A stretch of 5,434 nucleotides of DNA from Fimbriimonadaceae bacterium (GCA_019694835.1 JAIBBE010000113.1:1-5434); one strand, 5' to 3'. Positions 1 to 5,105 are shown, counted from the first letter of the stretch. The notes: generated by a model not told the origin, from the sequence alone. Numbers and translations: made by a program.

Positions 1-108
1 ATTGCCCACCCAGATCTGCTGTCTTCACTCGGCAACGTCTGGCGTTCCATCAGTCGCATACGACAGCAGGTCACCGACTCAATCAGGCTTGCCTCTTACA
101 CCTCTTAA
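1..108 (+). CDS. Possible C-terminal end of a plus-strand protein (partial, family unknown)
   Basis: Frame 1 of the plus strand is open from the window edge to a TAA at 106-108. It encodes about 35 residues (IAHPDLLSSLGNVWRS, then a basic stretch SRIRQQV, ending LASYTS). The mixed hydrophobic/basic composition looks like the tail of a real protein, possibly a transposase or DNA-binding protein, but I do not recognise the family. If real, it is the only gene on the plus strand and would mark the distal boundary of the minus-strand cassette array. The fragment is too short for a reliable coding call, and chance openness over 35 codons is quite possible. Confidence 0.35.
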   Translation: MAHPDLLSSLGNVWRSISRIRQQVTDSIRLASYTS

Positions 109-344
109 TTCGTGGGGAAACCTCAGGGCCCGACCCCGACGGCCTCGCGGAGAGGATGCCGCTCCCGCACCCGCGCGACGGGCATGGCGCTCCCCGTCGC
201 CGGGGTGCCGACGCCGCGCGGACAGGCGACAGGGGGCCGGAAGGCGGGGGAAGCGTTGCGGCGACTTCCGGAGCGGTCAATACGTCGGGCGGCGTCCTGC
301 GAGCGGAGCGCGCGCGGTTGGGCGCCAGGCAGGAAGCCGGACAC
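109..344. other. GC-rich intergenic stretch, no convincing gene
   Basis: This stretch lies between the possible plus-strand gene end and the stop of the HNH-like gene. Several reading frames are open here, but their translations are low-complexity runs of R, P, A and G, as expected of high-GC non-coding DNA. A minus-strand GCCCAAC (317-323) at the position expected for the HNH cassette's attC R'' core is the only integron-like signal. No matching GTTRRRY R' core was found, so any attC here is partial or decayed. There is a GC-rich hairpin at 192-205 (CCCCG, loop TCGC, CGGGG), with GGCG/CGCC further out, but no T-run that would make it a classical terminator. Confidence 0.5.
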
Positions 345-863
345 CTATATCGCATAGGTGACCTTGTTCTCCGACACTGCGACTTTGCCCAAGGACTGCA
401 ACCGCTGCAGCAGAGCCTCCAATTCGGGCTCGGAAATGCCTTTCGGGAAAAGGGATGCGACCGTGCCCTTCAGCGTTTTGAGGGTACGAGGCTTCGCATT
501 TCCGCGCTGCTTCAAGTTGGCGATGACGAGATTGATCTTGTCTTCCCCGGATTGTGCGGCGGCTCGAGTTATCGGCTTGGCCTTCGGCTGCGGATCGGCT
601 TTGGCAGCGCCGGTTCCGTCGGGGCACTTGAACTGACCTTTCTGATTGAGGACGACCTAGAGTTTCTCTTTCAGCGACATGCTGCCGAGCAGCGCGTTGA
701 TCGCCTTGCAGCAGGCGACGCAGTTGTCGTCGGCGTTGCTTCCGCCATTGGTACTGGCGACGAGGTGTTCAACGCTGGCCTCGCTCCGGGGTAAAGGCTG
801 CCTGCAGAAGAAGCAGAGTCCTCCTTGGGCAAACGTCAAGCGATCGATTGGCTTGGCAGACAT
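345..863 (-). pseudogene. HNH endonuclease-like cassette gene interrupted by an in-frame amber codon
   Basis: Reading from ATG at 861-863 gives 68 residues, then TAG at 657-659. The same frame then continues open for 103 clearly coding codons to a second TAG at 345-347. The N-terminal part has an HNH/McrA-like zinc-finger nuclease look: CFFC at residues 17-20, VEH at 31-33, NGG at 39-41, and a DDNCVACCKAIN block at 45-56. The usual second CxxC is not intact (CCKAI). The part beyond the stop has a GQFKCP motif, a K/P/A-rich linker, and a C-terminal helical domain (KPRTLKTLKGTVASLF to KVTYAI) resembling a small winged-helix or LOTUS-like fold. The frame is preserved with no indel, so a single substitution (GAG, AAG or CAG to TAG) at codon 69 is the simplest explanation. 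The 68-aa product keeps the HNH region but loses the C-terminal domain. No clear Shine-Dalgarno sequence precedes the ATG. It starts 25 nt after the preceding attC, as expected for a cassette. Function as a nuclease is inferred from motifs only. Confidence 0.75.
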
Positions 864-888
864 GGGCGCTACCGGTGAAAGCAACCGG

Positions 889-957
889 CGCCCGAGCGTT
901 GCGCGGGGAACCCGGAAGCGCAGCCTTCGGGCATCCGGTTGACCGACTGGTCGGGCG
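889..957 (-). other. attC site downstream of the lipoprotein gene (degenerate cores)
   Basis: This is a 69-bp imperfect inverted repeat beginning 3 bases past the stop codon of the 961-1464 gene. On the cassette strand it opens with CGCCCGA (951-957) and closes with its exact complement TCGGGCG (889-895). Inside are CCCGAAG and CTTCCGGG arms around GCTGCG. The position, length and nested stems fit an attC site. The cores, GCCCGAC and a GCTCGGGC-type R', depart from the consensus RYYYAAC/GTTRRRY exactly at the invariant AAC/GTT, so the site may be poorly active or inactive. Confidence 0.6.
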
Positions 958-960
958 TTC

Positions 961-1464
961 TCACTTGACTTCGATTCCCGCCATCCGGGCAAAGGCAACG
1001 AAATCAAGCGCCGTATTTTGATCGTGCACGATACGCCACTGACCATCCTGCACCTGAAAAACGTACGTAAGCCACGTGACGATAGGCTTGTCGTCAGGCT
1101 TGGCCCGATACTGGTATTTCACGAGGGCCATGGCTACATCTTCGCCCACGACCTTGTGAACAACCGAGCCTTCCCAAACCCATTGCGGGTCCTTGAACCA
1201 TTGTTCATGGATTGCGATCGTTTCAGACGGGGTCGTGAAGGCATGACCGTTCTGCACGATCGTGTATAGGGTTTCGCCTTTGGTCAGATGCGACTTGAAT
1301 GCCTCTATATCTCTATTGGCGATGGCTGCGAAATGCTCTTGCAGGGCGATGTCGAAATCCGGTTTCACGGGGGAACCTCCGGCACAGGCAGTAAGCGCAA
1401 GGAAGAGAAGTGTGAGTGCGGTCGATGGCATTGAGTTCTTGATGCAGCCGTTTCGCGGGTTCAT
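961..1464 (-). CDS. Lipoprotein with NTF2/SnoaL-like (DUF4440-type) domain
   Basis: The 167-aa product starts with a short basic n-region, a hydrophobic core and a lipobox L-T-A-C at residues 24-27, so it is predicted to be lipidated on C27 and membrane anchored. Residues about 36-155 have the pattern of an NTF2-like/SnoaL-like cone fold: helix DIALQEHFAAIANRDIEAF, then beta strands with YTIVQNG, WEGSVVHKVV and MALVKYQYR, ending with WLTYVFQVQDGQWRIVHDQNTA. That last block is the usual W-R-I-x-H hallmark of the superfamily. The superfamily includes enzymes and non-catalytic binding proteins, so no substrate can be named. The ATG at 1462-1464 is preferred: GAGGAG lies 13 nt upstream and it gives the signal peptide a positive n-region. 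ATG at 1429-1431 (156 aa) and 1492-1494 are alternatives. It lies between attC-like sites at 1510-1564 and 889-957, as a single-gene cassette. Confidence 0.8.
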   Translation of the reverse strand: MNPRNGCIKNSMPSTALTLLFLALTACAGGSPVKPDFDIALQEHFAAIANRDIEAFKSHLTKGETLYTIVQNGHAFTTPSETIAIHEQWFKDPQWVWEGSVVHKVVGEDVAMALVKYQYRAKPDDKPIVTWLTYVFQVQDGQWRIVHDQNTALDFVAFARMAGIEVK

Positions 1465-1509
1465 TGGTTTCGCAGCGCTCCTCGCGTTTTCCATGAGATG
1501 GGCCTTGAC

Positions 1510-1564
1510 GCCTGACGCCTGAATTTGGCCGCGCCACGAAGCGGCGTCGGCTTGAATGACCGGC
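1510..1564 (-). other. attC site downstream of the DHFR-like gene
   Basis: On the cassette strand this contains ATTCAAGCC followed by GACGCCGCTTCGTGGCG and CGGCC, a GC stem closed by TTCG. This closely resembles the stem of the attC of aadA-type cassettes as I remember it. The R' side reads GGCGTCAGGC, so the crossover core is GTCAGGC instead of GTTAGGC (1510-1516). The R'' side (1558-1564, GCCGGTC) no longer matches RYYYAAC. The architecture is convincing, but both cores are mutated. Confidence 0.7.
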
Positions 1565-1588
1565 CAGGCGACATGAACCATTTCCGAG

Positions 1589-2146
1589 TCAGGGGGCGCG
1601 CCGGTAGTGCATGGCGACCGCGCCGTTGCGGAGTGGCGTTGTCGAGATCAACGCGAGCCGTCGCGTGCTCGGCAGTCCGTTCTCGAAGAGGGTCGGGCCA
1701 TGGCCGGCAATCCTGGGGTGGACGAGCAACTTGTATTCGTCGATCAGATCCAGCCTATCCAGCTCAGTCGCCAGCTTGCCGCTGCCGAGGAGGACGCCGT
1801 CCGGGGCCGCGTCCTTGAGCTTCCGTACGCCTGTGCGAAGGTCGCCGGCGATGTGGTGGCTATTGGTCCACGGGAAGTCCCTTCGCGTCGAGGACACCAC
1901 GTACTTCGGCTTGGCCTCCAGCTTGACCGCCCAATCGCGCATCGCCGCCGGTGCCTCCGTGTCGCCGCGGGCGACCGCCGGCCAGTAGCTTTCCATCATC
2001 TCGTAGGTGACACGGCCCCACAACATCGCCCCGACCTCGTCCATGAGGTGGGTGAAAAAGGTGTGTGTTTCGTCGTCGGCGATACCTTCCCGGTGGTCGA
2101 CGCAGCCGTCCAAAGTGACGTTGATGCCGAAGGTCAAGAGTCCCAT
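1589..2146 (-). CDS. RibD C-terminal / dihydrofolate-reductase-like family protein
   Basis: This is a 185-aa cytoplasmic protein of the RibD_C/DHFR-like superfamily (YyaP/YwjB-like), the usual length for stand-alone members. Visible motifs are the N-terminal strand and turn GINVTLDGCVD (7-17), the helix-strand GRVTYEMMESYW (44-55), KYVVSSTRRDFPW (81-93), the nucleotide-binding-like loop VLLGSGKLATEL (118-129) after the LK..PDG turn, and LIDEYKLLVHPRIAGHGPTLFENG (134-157). The last of these is typical of the family. Members are presumed NAD(P)H-dependent reductases, but most have no known substrate; homology does not make this a trimethoprim-resistance dfr gene. The ATG at 2144-2146 is chosen because GGAGG sits 5 nt upstream and the homologous region begins there. 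The reading frame runs 55 codons further up, across the attC site, and that part does not look like protein. It is bracketed by attC sites at 2235-2303 and 1510-1564. Confidence 0.9.
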   Translation of the reverse strand: MGLLTFGINVTLDGCVDHREGIADDETHTFFTHLMDEVGAMLWGRVTYEMMESYWPAVARGDTEAPAAMRDWAVKLEAKPKYVVSSTRRDFPWTNSHHIAGDLRTGVRKLKDAAPDGVLLGSGKLATELDRLDLIDEYKLLVHPRIAGHGPTLFENGLPSTRRLALISTTPLRNGAVAMHYRRAP

Positions 2147-2234
2147 GGCGTCCTCCATTCGAGATGCACGACAAGTCGCGCGCGGTCTGATTCCAAGGAC
2201 GCGAGTGCAAATTGCAAGGTGCTCACCGTGTATC

Positions 2235-2303
2235 GCCTCACGTGGTTGAGGGGCGCGGCAACGGCTTGCCGGTACGGCGGCCCTCTTGAACGAAATATTG
2301 GGC
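2235..2303 (-). other. attC site downstream of the DUF3859 gene
   Basis: This 69-bp site starts 4 bases beyond the stop of the 2308-2820 gene. On the cassette strand R'' is GCCCAAT (2297-2303), L'' is TTTCGTTCAAG, L' is CCCCTCAAC, and R' is GTGAGGC (2235-2241). TTCGTTCAAG and CCTCAAC are typical attC spacer elements. Both invariant triplets carry one change (AAC to AAT, GTT to GTG), which may reduce recombination at the crossover. Its R'-side half (GCGCCCCTCAACC, then CGT) nearly matches that of the site at 2856-2920, so the two belong to one attC subtype. Confidence 0.8.
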
Positions 2304-2307
2304 CACC

Positions 2308-2820
2308 TCATTTAAGGATGAACTCCTGAGAGATGACCACCCTGCCTTTGTATAGAAGCTGGATATGCCAGGGACCCGGAACCACCTCGAATGGCTCTGA
2401 CAGCGTATAGACGATGAACCCGTAAGCTCCCCCGCTTTGTCCATAGGCATACTCCGGCGCAGTGCTTCTATCTCTCGTCGTACCGTCGAGGCCTTTCATC
2501 ACAGGATGAATTGCTCGCATTTCGAGCTCATCAATGTCCCCGCTCGGTACGCCCTCCAGTCGATAGCGAAAGCCGAACGTAATGCCAAGTTCGGCTTTCG
2601 GGTCGTGAGCGGCCTCAATCAGCCTTATCTCATCGACGATGCTCGTCTTGCCGGCGGCGGTGTCGGGAGCCGCCGAGTCTATGCGCGCCCCAACAACTTC
2701 AAATGTTCCAGCCTCTTCAACCACGCCGCGAAAAGGTGCCGGAGCCGAGCTGACGGCGGCTGCGGACAAAGAAAACAGCACTAGGAAGGCGAAAAGAAGG
2801 GAACGCATCTCCTGGGCCAT
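2308..2820 (-). CDS. Exported DUF3859 domain protein
   Basis: This is a 170-aa protein with an N-terminal signal peptide (hydrophobic LLFAFLVLFSLSAAAV at 8-23, cleavage probably near SSAPA). The mature part matches the DUF3859 pattern: a V-x-x-A-G-T-F strand near residue 35, T-A-A-G-K-T-S-I-V-D-E-I-R-L-I-E (54-69), A-E-L-G-I-T-F-G-F-R-Y-R-L-E-G-V-P-S-G (76-94), R-A-I-H-P (102-106), and a final F-E-V-V-P-G-P-W-H-I-Q-L-L-Y segment (144-157). The fold is probably a beta-sandwich, but no biochemical role is established for the family as far as I know. ATG at 2818-2820 has no good Shine-Dalgarno; ATG at 2806-2808 has AGGAG directly abutting it, too close to work well. Either start gives a usable signal peptide. 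It is flanked by attC sites on both sides, so it forms a cassette. Confidence 0.82.
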   Translation of the reverse strand: MAQEMRSLLFAFLVLFSLSAAAVSSAPAPFRGVVEEAGTFEVVGARIDSAAPDTAAGKTSIVDEIRLIEAAHDPKAELGITFGFRYRLEGVPSGDIDELEMRAIHPVMKGLDGTTRDRSTAPEYAYGQSGGAYGFIVYTLSEPFEVVPGPWHIQLLYKGRVVISQEFILK

Positions 2821-2855
2821 GTTGTTACTCGATCGAATTCATCGCAATGTTGGGG

Positions 2856-2920
2856 GCCCAACGAGGTTGAGGGGCGCGCCGCCGATGGGCGTTAGCGTCC
2901 CTTCGAACGAAAGGTCATGC
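2856..2920 (-). other. attC site downstream of the OXA gene
   Basis: This is a 65-bp site directly after the beta-lactamase stop (2922-2924). On the cassette strand R' is GTTGGGC (2856-2862), a perfect GTTRRRY. L' is CCTCAAC and L'' is TTTCGTTCGAAGGG. R'' is GCATGAC (2914-2920), a degenerate RYYYAAC. The GTTcGAaGGGaCGC arm pairs with GCGCCCCTCAAC and leaves unpaired bases on one side, the usual sign of an attC. An internal CGCTAAC (2891-2897) could be read as an alternative R'', but that would leave an unusually short 42-bp site. Confidence 0.8.
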
Positions 2921-2921
2921 G

Positions 2922-3710
2922 TCATTGGATGATTCCTTTCGCATGTAGCGCATCTCGCGTGATCTTCTGGCGCAATGGCAACTCGCTTTGAGTTCTGACA
3001 TCGAGGTTCAAGGCGAAGAACCAGTTTCCTTTGGTAGTCTCGACATACCCGACATACCAGCCAATTTGCGGATATGTGCTGGTTGCCCATCCGGTCTTGG
3101 CTCGAATCGAGTATTGCGCGGTTTGCTCAACAAGCATGATGCGACGAAGGGTTTCGTAAGACGAGTTCCGGAAAGGCAGAGAACGGTGATATATCTGCTT
3201 GAGAAGAGTGACCTGCTCAGCCGCGCTCGCCTTCAACGAACCGTCCAACCAAAATCTGGTTTCTTCGAACGGCCTCTTGAGCTCGCCATATGCCACGGCC
3301 GACAAATAGCTCTCGTACTTTGTGGCGCCTACTTTCCGAGCAAGGTCCTGGAAACACCAAACGCATGAAGTTCTAAATGCGCTTTCTAACGTTTGATTGT
3401 GATTCCAGTCAGCGATTTCTCTCGAAATGCCATCCCACCTAAGTTCATCGCCGTCGGAGATCGCTCCTTCCTCAAGCGCAATGAGCGTGTTCAGTATCTT
3501 GAAAGTCGAAGCGACCGGAAATCTTTGTCTGGATCGTTGTTCATCGTGGACGAAGACGCCAGCCCCCTGTAGCGGGGCAATAATGATCGTGCCTTTAACG
3601 CCCACTTGGGAAAAGAGACCCGCAAGTTCCTGGTCTTCAGCTGACGCGATGACCGGCACCAACAGCAGGCAATGGAGGACGGACAAATGGAACCGGAACC
3701 TATGACGCAT
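2922..3710 (-). CDS. blaOXA: Class D (OXA-type) serine beta-lactamase
   Basis: This is a 262-aa protein of normal class D length, exported to the periplasm where it would hydrolyse beta-lactams by acylation of the active-site serine. A basic n-region (RHRFRF) and hydrophobic stretch end in a V-I-A-S-A cleavage site after A24. Family motifs are in order and correctly spaced: STFK at 68-71 (nucleophile S68, K71 the lysine that is carboxylated in the family), SCV at 115-117 (the SxV motif), YGE at 141-143 where most enzymes have YGN, FWLDG at 153-157 containing the conserved W154, and KTG at 205-207, followed by GWYVGYVE. The YGE variant is the one deviation. I cannot assign an OXA number or spectrum; it does not read as a close copy of OXA-2 or OXA-10 as remembered. 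The ATG (3708-3710) lies inside the attC R' core GTTATGC at the cassette boundary and has no Shine-Dalgarno. The frame remains open upstream through the repeat element to a TTG at 3780-3782. The signal peptide supports the ATG. Confidence 0.93.
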   Translation of the reverse strand: MRHRFRFHLSVLHCLLLVPVIASAEDQELAGLFSQVGVKGTIIIAPLQGAGVFVHDEQRSRQRFPVASTFKILNTLIALEEGAISDGDELRWDGISREIADWNHNQTLESAFRTSCVWCFQDLARKVGATKYESYLSAVAYGELKRPFEETRFWLDGSLKASAAEQVTLLKQIYHRSLPFRNSSYETLRRIMLVEQTAQYSIRAKTGWATSTYPQIGWYVGYVETTKGNWFFALNLDVRTQSELPLRQKITRDALHAKGIIQ

Positions 3711-3935
3711 AACGAGGCTGTAGGAAGATTCGGAAAGGGATGGCGCTACCCGAGTTTCGGGGGTCGGTTGGCCCTTCGCCAACTGGCGATCGGCCCGTAG
3801 AGTGCTTTCTACGAGGTCGACTTTTTTCGATCACCACGGGGAAGTCTCCGGAAGGGGTTTTTCTACAGATTCAACGTGGAAGTGTGCGGCCTGCGCGGCT
3901 TTTCGCGCAAGGTCCGCTCGACTGCAGGGTTAGAG
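3707..3935 (-). other. attC site downstream of the DUF2059 gene, split by the 159-bp element
   Basis: On the cassette strand the site begins with R''-like CTCTAAC (3929-3935), 9 bases after the DUF2059 stop. It continues through a stem GCGGaCCTtGCGCG, loop AAAAGC, CGCGCAGGCCGC with two unpaired bases, and reaches CCACGTT (3873-3875 is the GTT). The 159-bp element follows, then GTTATGC (3707-3713). Removing the element and one GTT restores CCACGTTATGC, a normal R' end, for a site of about 67 bp. The insertion point is at the recombination triplet itself. Confidence 0.75.
3714..3872. mobile_element. MITE-like 159-bp element, copy A
   Basis: The ends are imperfect inverted repeats: GAGGCTGTAGGAA at the left and, on the other strand from the right, GAATCTGTAGAAA. 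AAC flanks both sides on the plus strand (GTT on the cassette strand), consistent with a 3-bp target duplication. No transposase is encoded. Internal hairpins include CGTAGA/TCTACG, CGCCA/TGGCG and GGGTC/GGCCC. It differs from copy B at about nine positions by eye. It lies immediately upstream of the beta-lactamase start codon. Confidence 0.75.
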
Positions 3936-3944
3936 CGTATTCGC

Positions 3945-4424
3945 TCACATTCCATGCTTCTTAACCAGCACATTGAACTGCTCTTCCACTTTTGGAGAAA
4001 GGCGGCGTGCTTCATTGTTTAGAGCAGGAAATAGCTCAACAAGTACTTCATCTCTCTGCTGAATGAACTTGCGGCCAGCATCAGACCGAAAGAAAATCGC
4101 GATTTCGTGTGCCTCGGTTTCTGTTAGTCGACGCCGATAACTATGCGTCATCATGTCAAAAAATCCATTAGGCGCGCTGAACTCCGACAACACGAAGTCT
4201 CGTAGTTCGGCGGTTATCAACGCCCACTTGGCATTGTCGATGTTTGTATAGCGAGGCCGAATGCGGTTAATGAATGGGGTAAGTAAGGTATCGGCGGCTT
4301 TTTGAGACGGAAGCGTAGTCTCTACGATCTGTCGAACGTCTTCGCTAACCTGTGGGGACTGCGCATTTGCCGAAGCATAGAGCATCGCCAGTAACGGCAA
4401 CATCAAGAACGGCTTCCGCTTCAT
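3945..4424 (-). CDS. Exported DUF2059-type protein
   Basis: This is a 159-aa protein with a clear signal peptide: KRK n-region, hydrophobic FLMLPLLAMLYA, and a probable S-A-N-A cleavage after A21. The mature region is alpha-helical and fits DUF2059: two helices around residues 28-58, a conserved W67 region, and then the diagnostic block LTETEAHEIAIFFRSDAGRKF (100-120), corresponding to the 'L-x-x-x-E-L-x-x-L-x-x-F-Y-x-S-p-x-G-k-k' signature. These proteins are periplasmic or secreted; no enzymatic role is established to my knowledge. ATG at 4422-4424 is preceded by GGAG with 7 nt spacing, a good start; the open frame further upstream to a TTG is not needed. The gene starts 16 bases after the GTTATGC boundary of the preceding attC/element and ends 9 bases before its own attC. 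Confidence 0.8.
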   Translation of the reverse strand: MKRKPFLMLPLLAMLYASANAQSPQVSEDVRQIVETTLPSQKAADTLLTPFINRIRPRYTNIDNAKWALITAELRDFVLSEFSAPNGFFDMMTHSYRRRLTETEAHEIAIFFRSDAGRKFIQQRDEVLVELFPALNNEARRLSPKVEEQFNVLVKKHGM

Positions 4425-4439
4425 TGAGTTCTCCAAGAT

Positions 4440-4671
4440 GCATAACGAGGCTGTAGGAAAATTCGGAAAGGGATGGCGCTACCTGAGTTTCGGGGGTCGG
4501 TTGACCCTCCGCCAACTGGCGATCGGCCCGTAGAGTGCTTTCTACGAGGTCGACTTTCTTCGATCACCATGGGGAAGTCTCCGAAAGGGGTTTTTCTGCA
4601 GCTTCAACGTGGAGGCAACCGGCGCTGCGCGGCTTTATCGCGCAGCGTCCGTGTTGACCGAAAGGTTAGAG
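4440..4671 (-). other. attC site downstream of the 143-aa gene, split by the 159-bp element
   Basis: On the cassette strand CTCTAAC (4665-4671) begins 2 bases after the TAG of the 4674-5105 gene. A strong stem spans about 4614-4659: GGtCAACaCGGaCGCTGCGCG pairs with CGCGCAGCGCCGGTTGCC, leaving three unpaired bases on one arm. This is the classical attC signature and the clearest attC in the window. CACGTT follows, then the 159-bp element, then GTTATGC (4440-4446). Without the element the site would be about 70 bp and end in CACGTTATGC. Confidence 0.82.
4447..4605. mobile_element. MITE-like 159-bp element, copy B
   Basis: This is exactly the same length as copies A and C. The terminal inverted repeats are GAGGCTGTAGGAAAA (left) and, from the right on the other strand, GAAGCTGCAGAAAAA. 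Plus-strand AAC flanks each end. Three internal hairpins are perfect here: GGGTC/GACCC (4494-4507), CGCCA/TGGCG (4510-4521) and CGTAGA/TCTACG (4529-4546). No open frame resembling a transposase is present. Confidence 0.78.
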
Positions 4672-4673
4672 GT

Positions 4674-5105
4674 CTAGGGAGTGACTTCACGACGAATGAA
4701 AATCGGCGTAGGACGGCCCGTCACAAGAGCAACGACGATATACCCCTCCTTCGTTTGGTCGTTCGCCGCGCTATAACGGCAAAACGCTTGGGCCATGTTT
4801 CGGATGCATGAAAACTCCATGTTGGCTTGCCAGTCCGCGGGGAATAGTGATCGCGCTTCAGATTCGCTTAGCTGACGATACTCGCAGCCGACCTCGCAAC
4901 TGATGTTTTCCCAGTTTGCAGCGGTGGGCCTTTTACCTTCCATAACCCACTTACCGTCCACCTTTGAAAGGCGGTAGTAAAAGCCGTTGGGCGCGCGATT
5001 CTTGTCGAGAACCGCATAGGTGCCAACCGCAGCTTCCGGCAGTTCGCCCGCGGTGGCGAAAAGTGGGAGGGATGCTGCCGTGACAAGGACGAGTAGCTTC
5101 TTCAT
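4674..5105 (-). CDS. Exported hypothetical protein with four cysteines
   Basis: I do not recognise the family. The 143-aa product has a standard signal peptide (MKK, then hydrophobic LLVLVTAASLPLFA, cleavage probably near T-A-G at 18-20), so the mature protein of about 123 residues is periplasmic or secreted. Four cysteines in the mature part (C70, C74, C100, C109) could form two disulfides. The middle has a strand-turn-strand GFYYRLSKVDGKWVMEGKRP (41-60), and the C-terminus an alternating strand GYIVVALVTGRPTPIFIRR. The ATG at 5103-5105 has AAGGA 7 nt upstream, a good ribosome-binding site. The frame extends upstream into the repeat element, but that part looks non-coding. An attC follows 2 bases after the stop, so it is a complete cassette. 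Confidence 0.75.
   Translation of the reverse strand: MKKLLVLVTAASLPLFATAGELPEAAVGTYAVLDKNRAPNGFYYRLSKVDGKWVMEGKRPTAANWENISCEVGCEYRQLSESEARSLFPADWQANMEFSCIRNMAQAFCRYSAANDQTKEGYIVVALVTGRPTPIFIRREVTP

Noticed and set aside
156..794. Long plus-strand open frame of 212 codons
   Set aside because: It is antisense to the HNH-like gene and the GC-rich spacer. Its product has no recognisable motif, while the minus frame shows clear HNH features.
1589..2146. Trimethoprim-resistance dihydrofolate reductase (dfr)
   Set aside because: Motifs fit the RibD C-terminal/DHFR-like superfamily and not classical DfrA or DfrB proteins; resistance cannot be claimed.
1607..2329. Plus-strand open frame of 240 codons opposite the DHFR-like gene
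   Set aside because: It is a mirror of a high-GC coding region; the minus-strand protein has clear family motifs and a ribosome-binding site.
3711..3782. N-terminal extension of OXA from a TTG inside the repeat element
   Set aside because: The extension consists of translated element sequence that also appears in front of unrelated genes, and the signal peptide begins properly at the ATG. The possibility is kept only as a finding.
3714..3872. Element interpreted as an IS1111-attC insertion or group II intron remnant
   Set aside because: It is only 159 bp with true terminal inverted repeats and a GTT on both sides. No transposase, reverse transcriptase or domain V-like remnant is visible.
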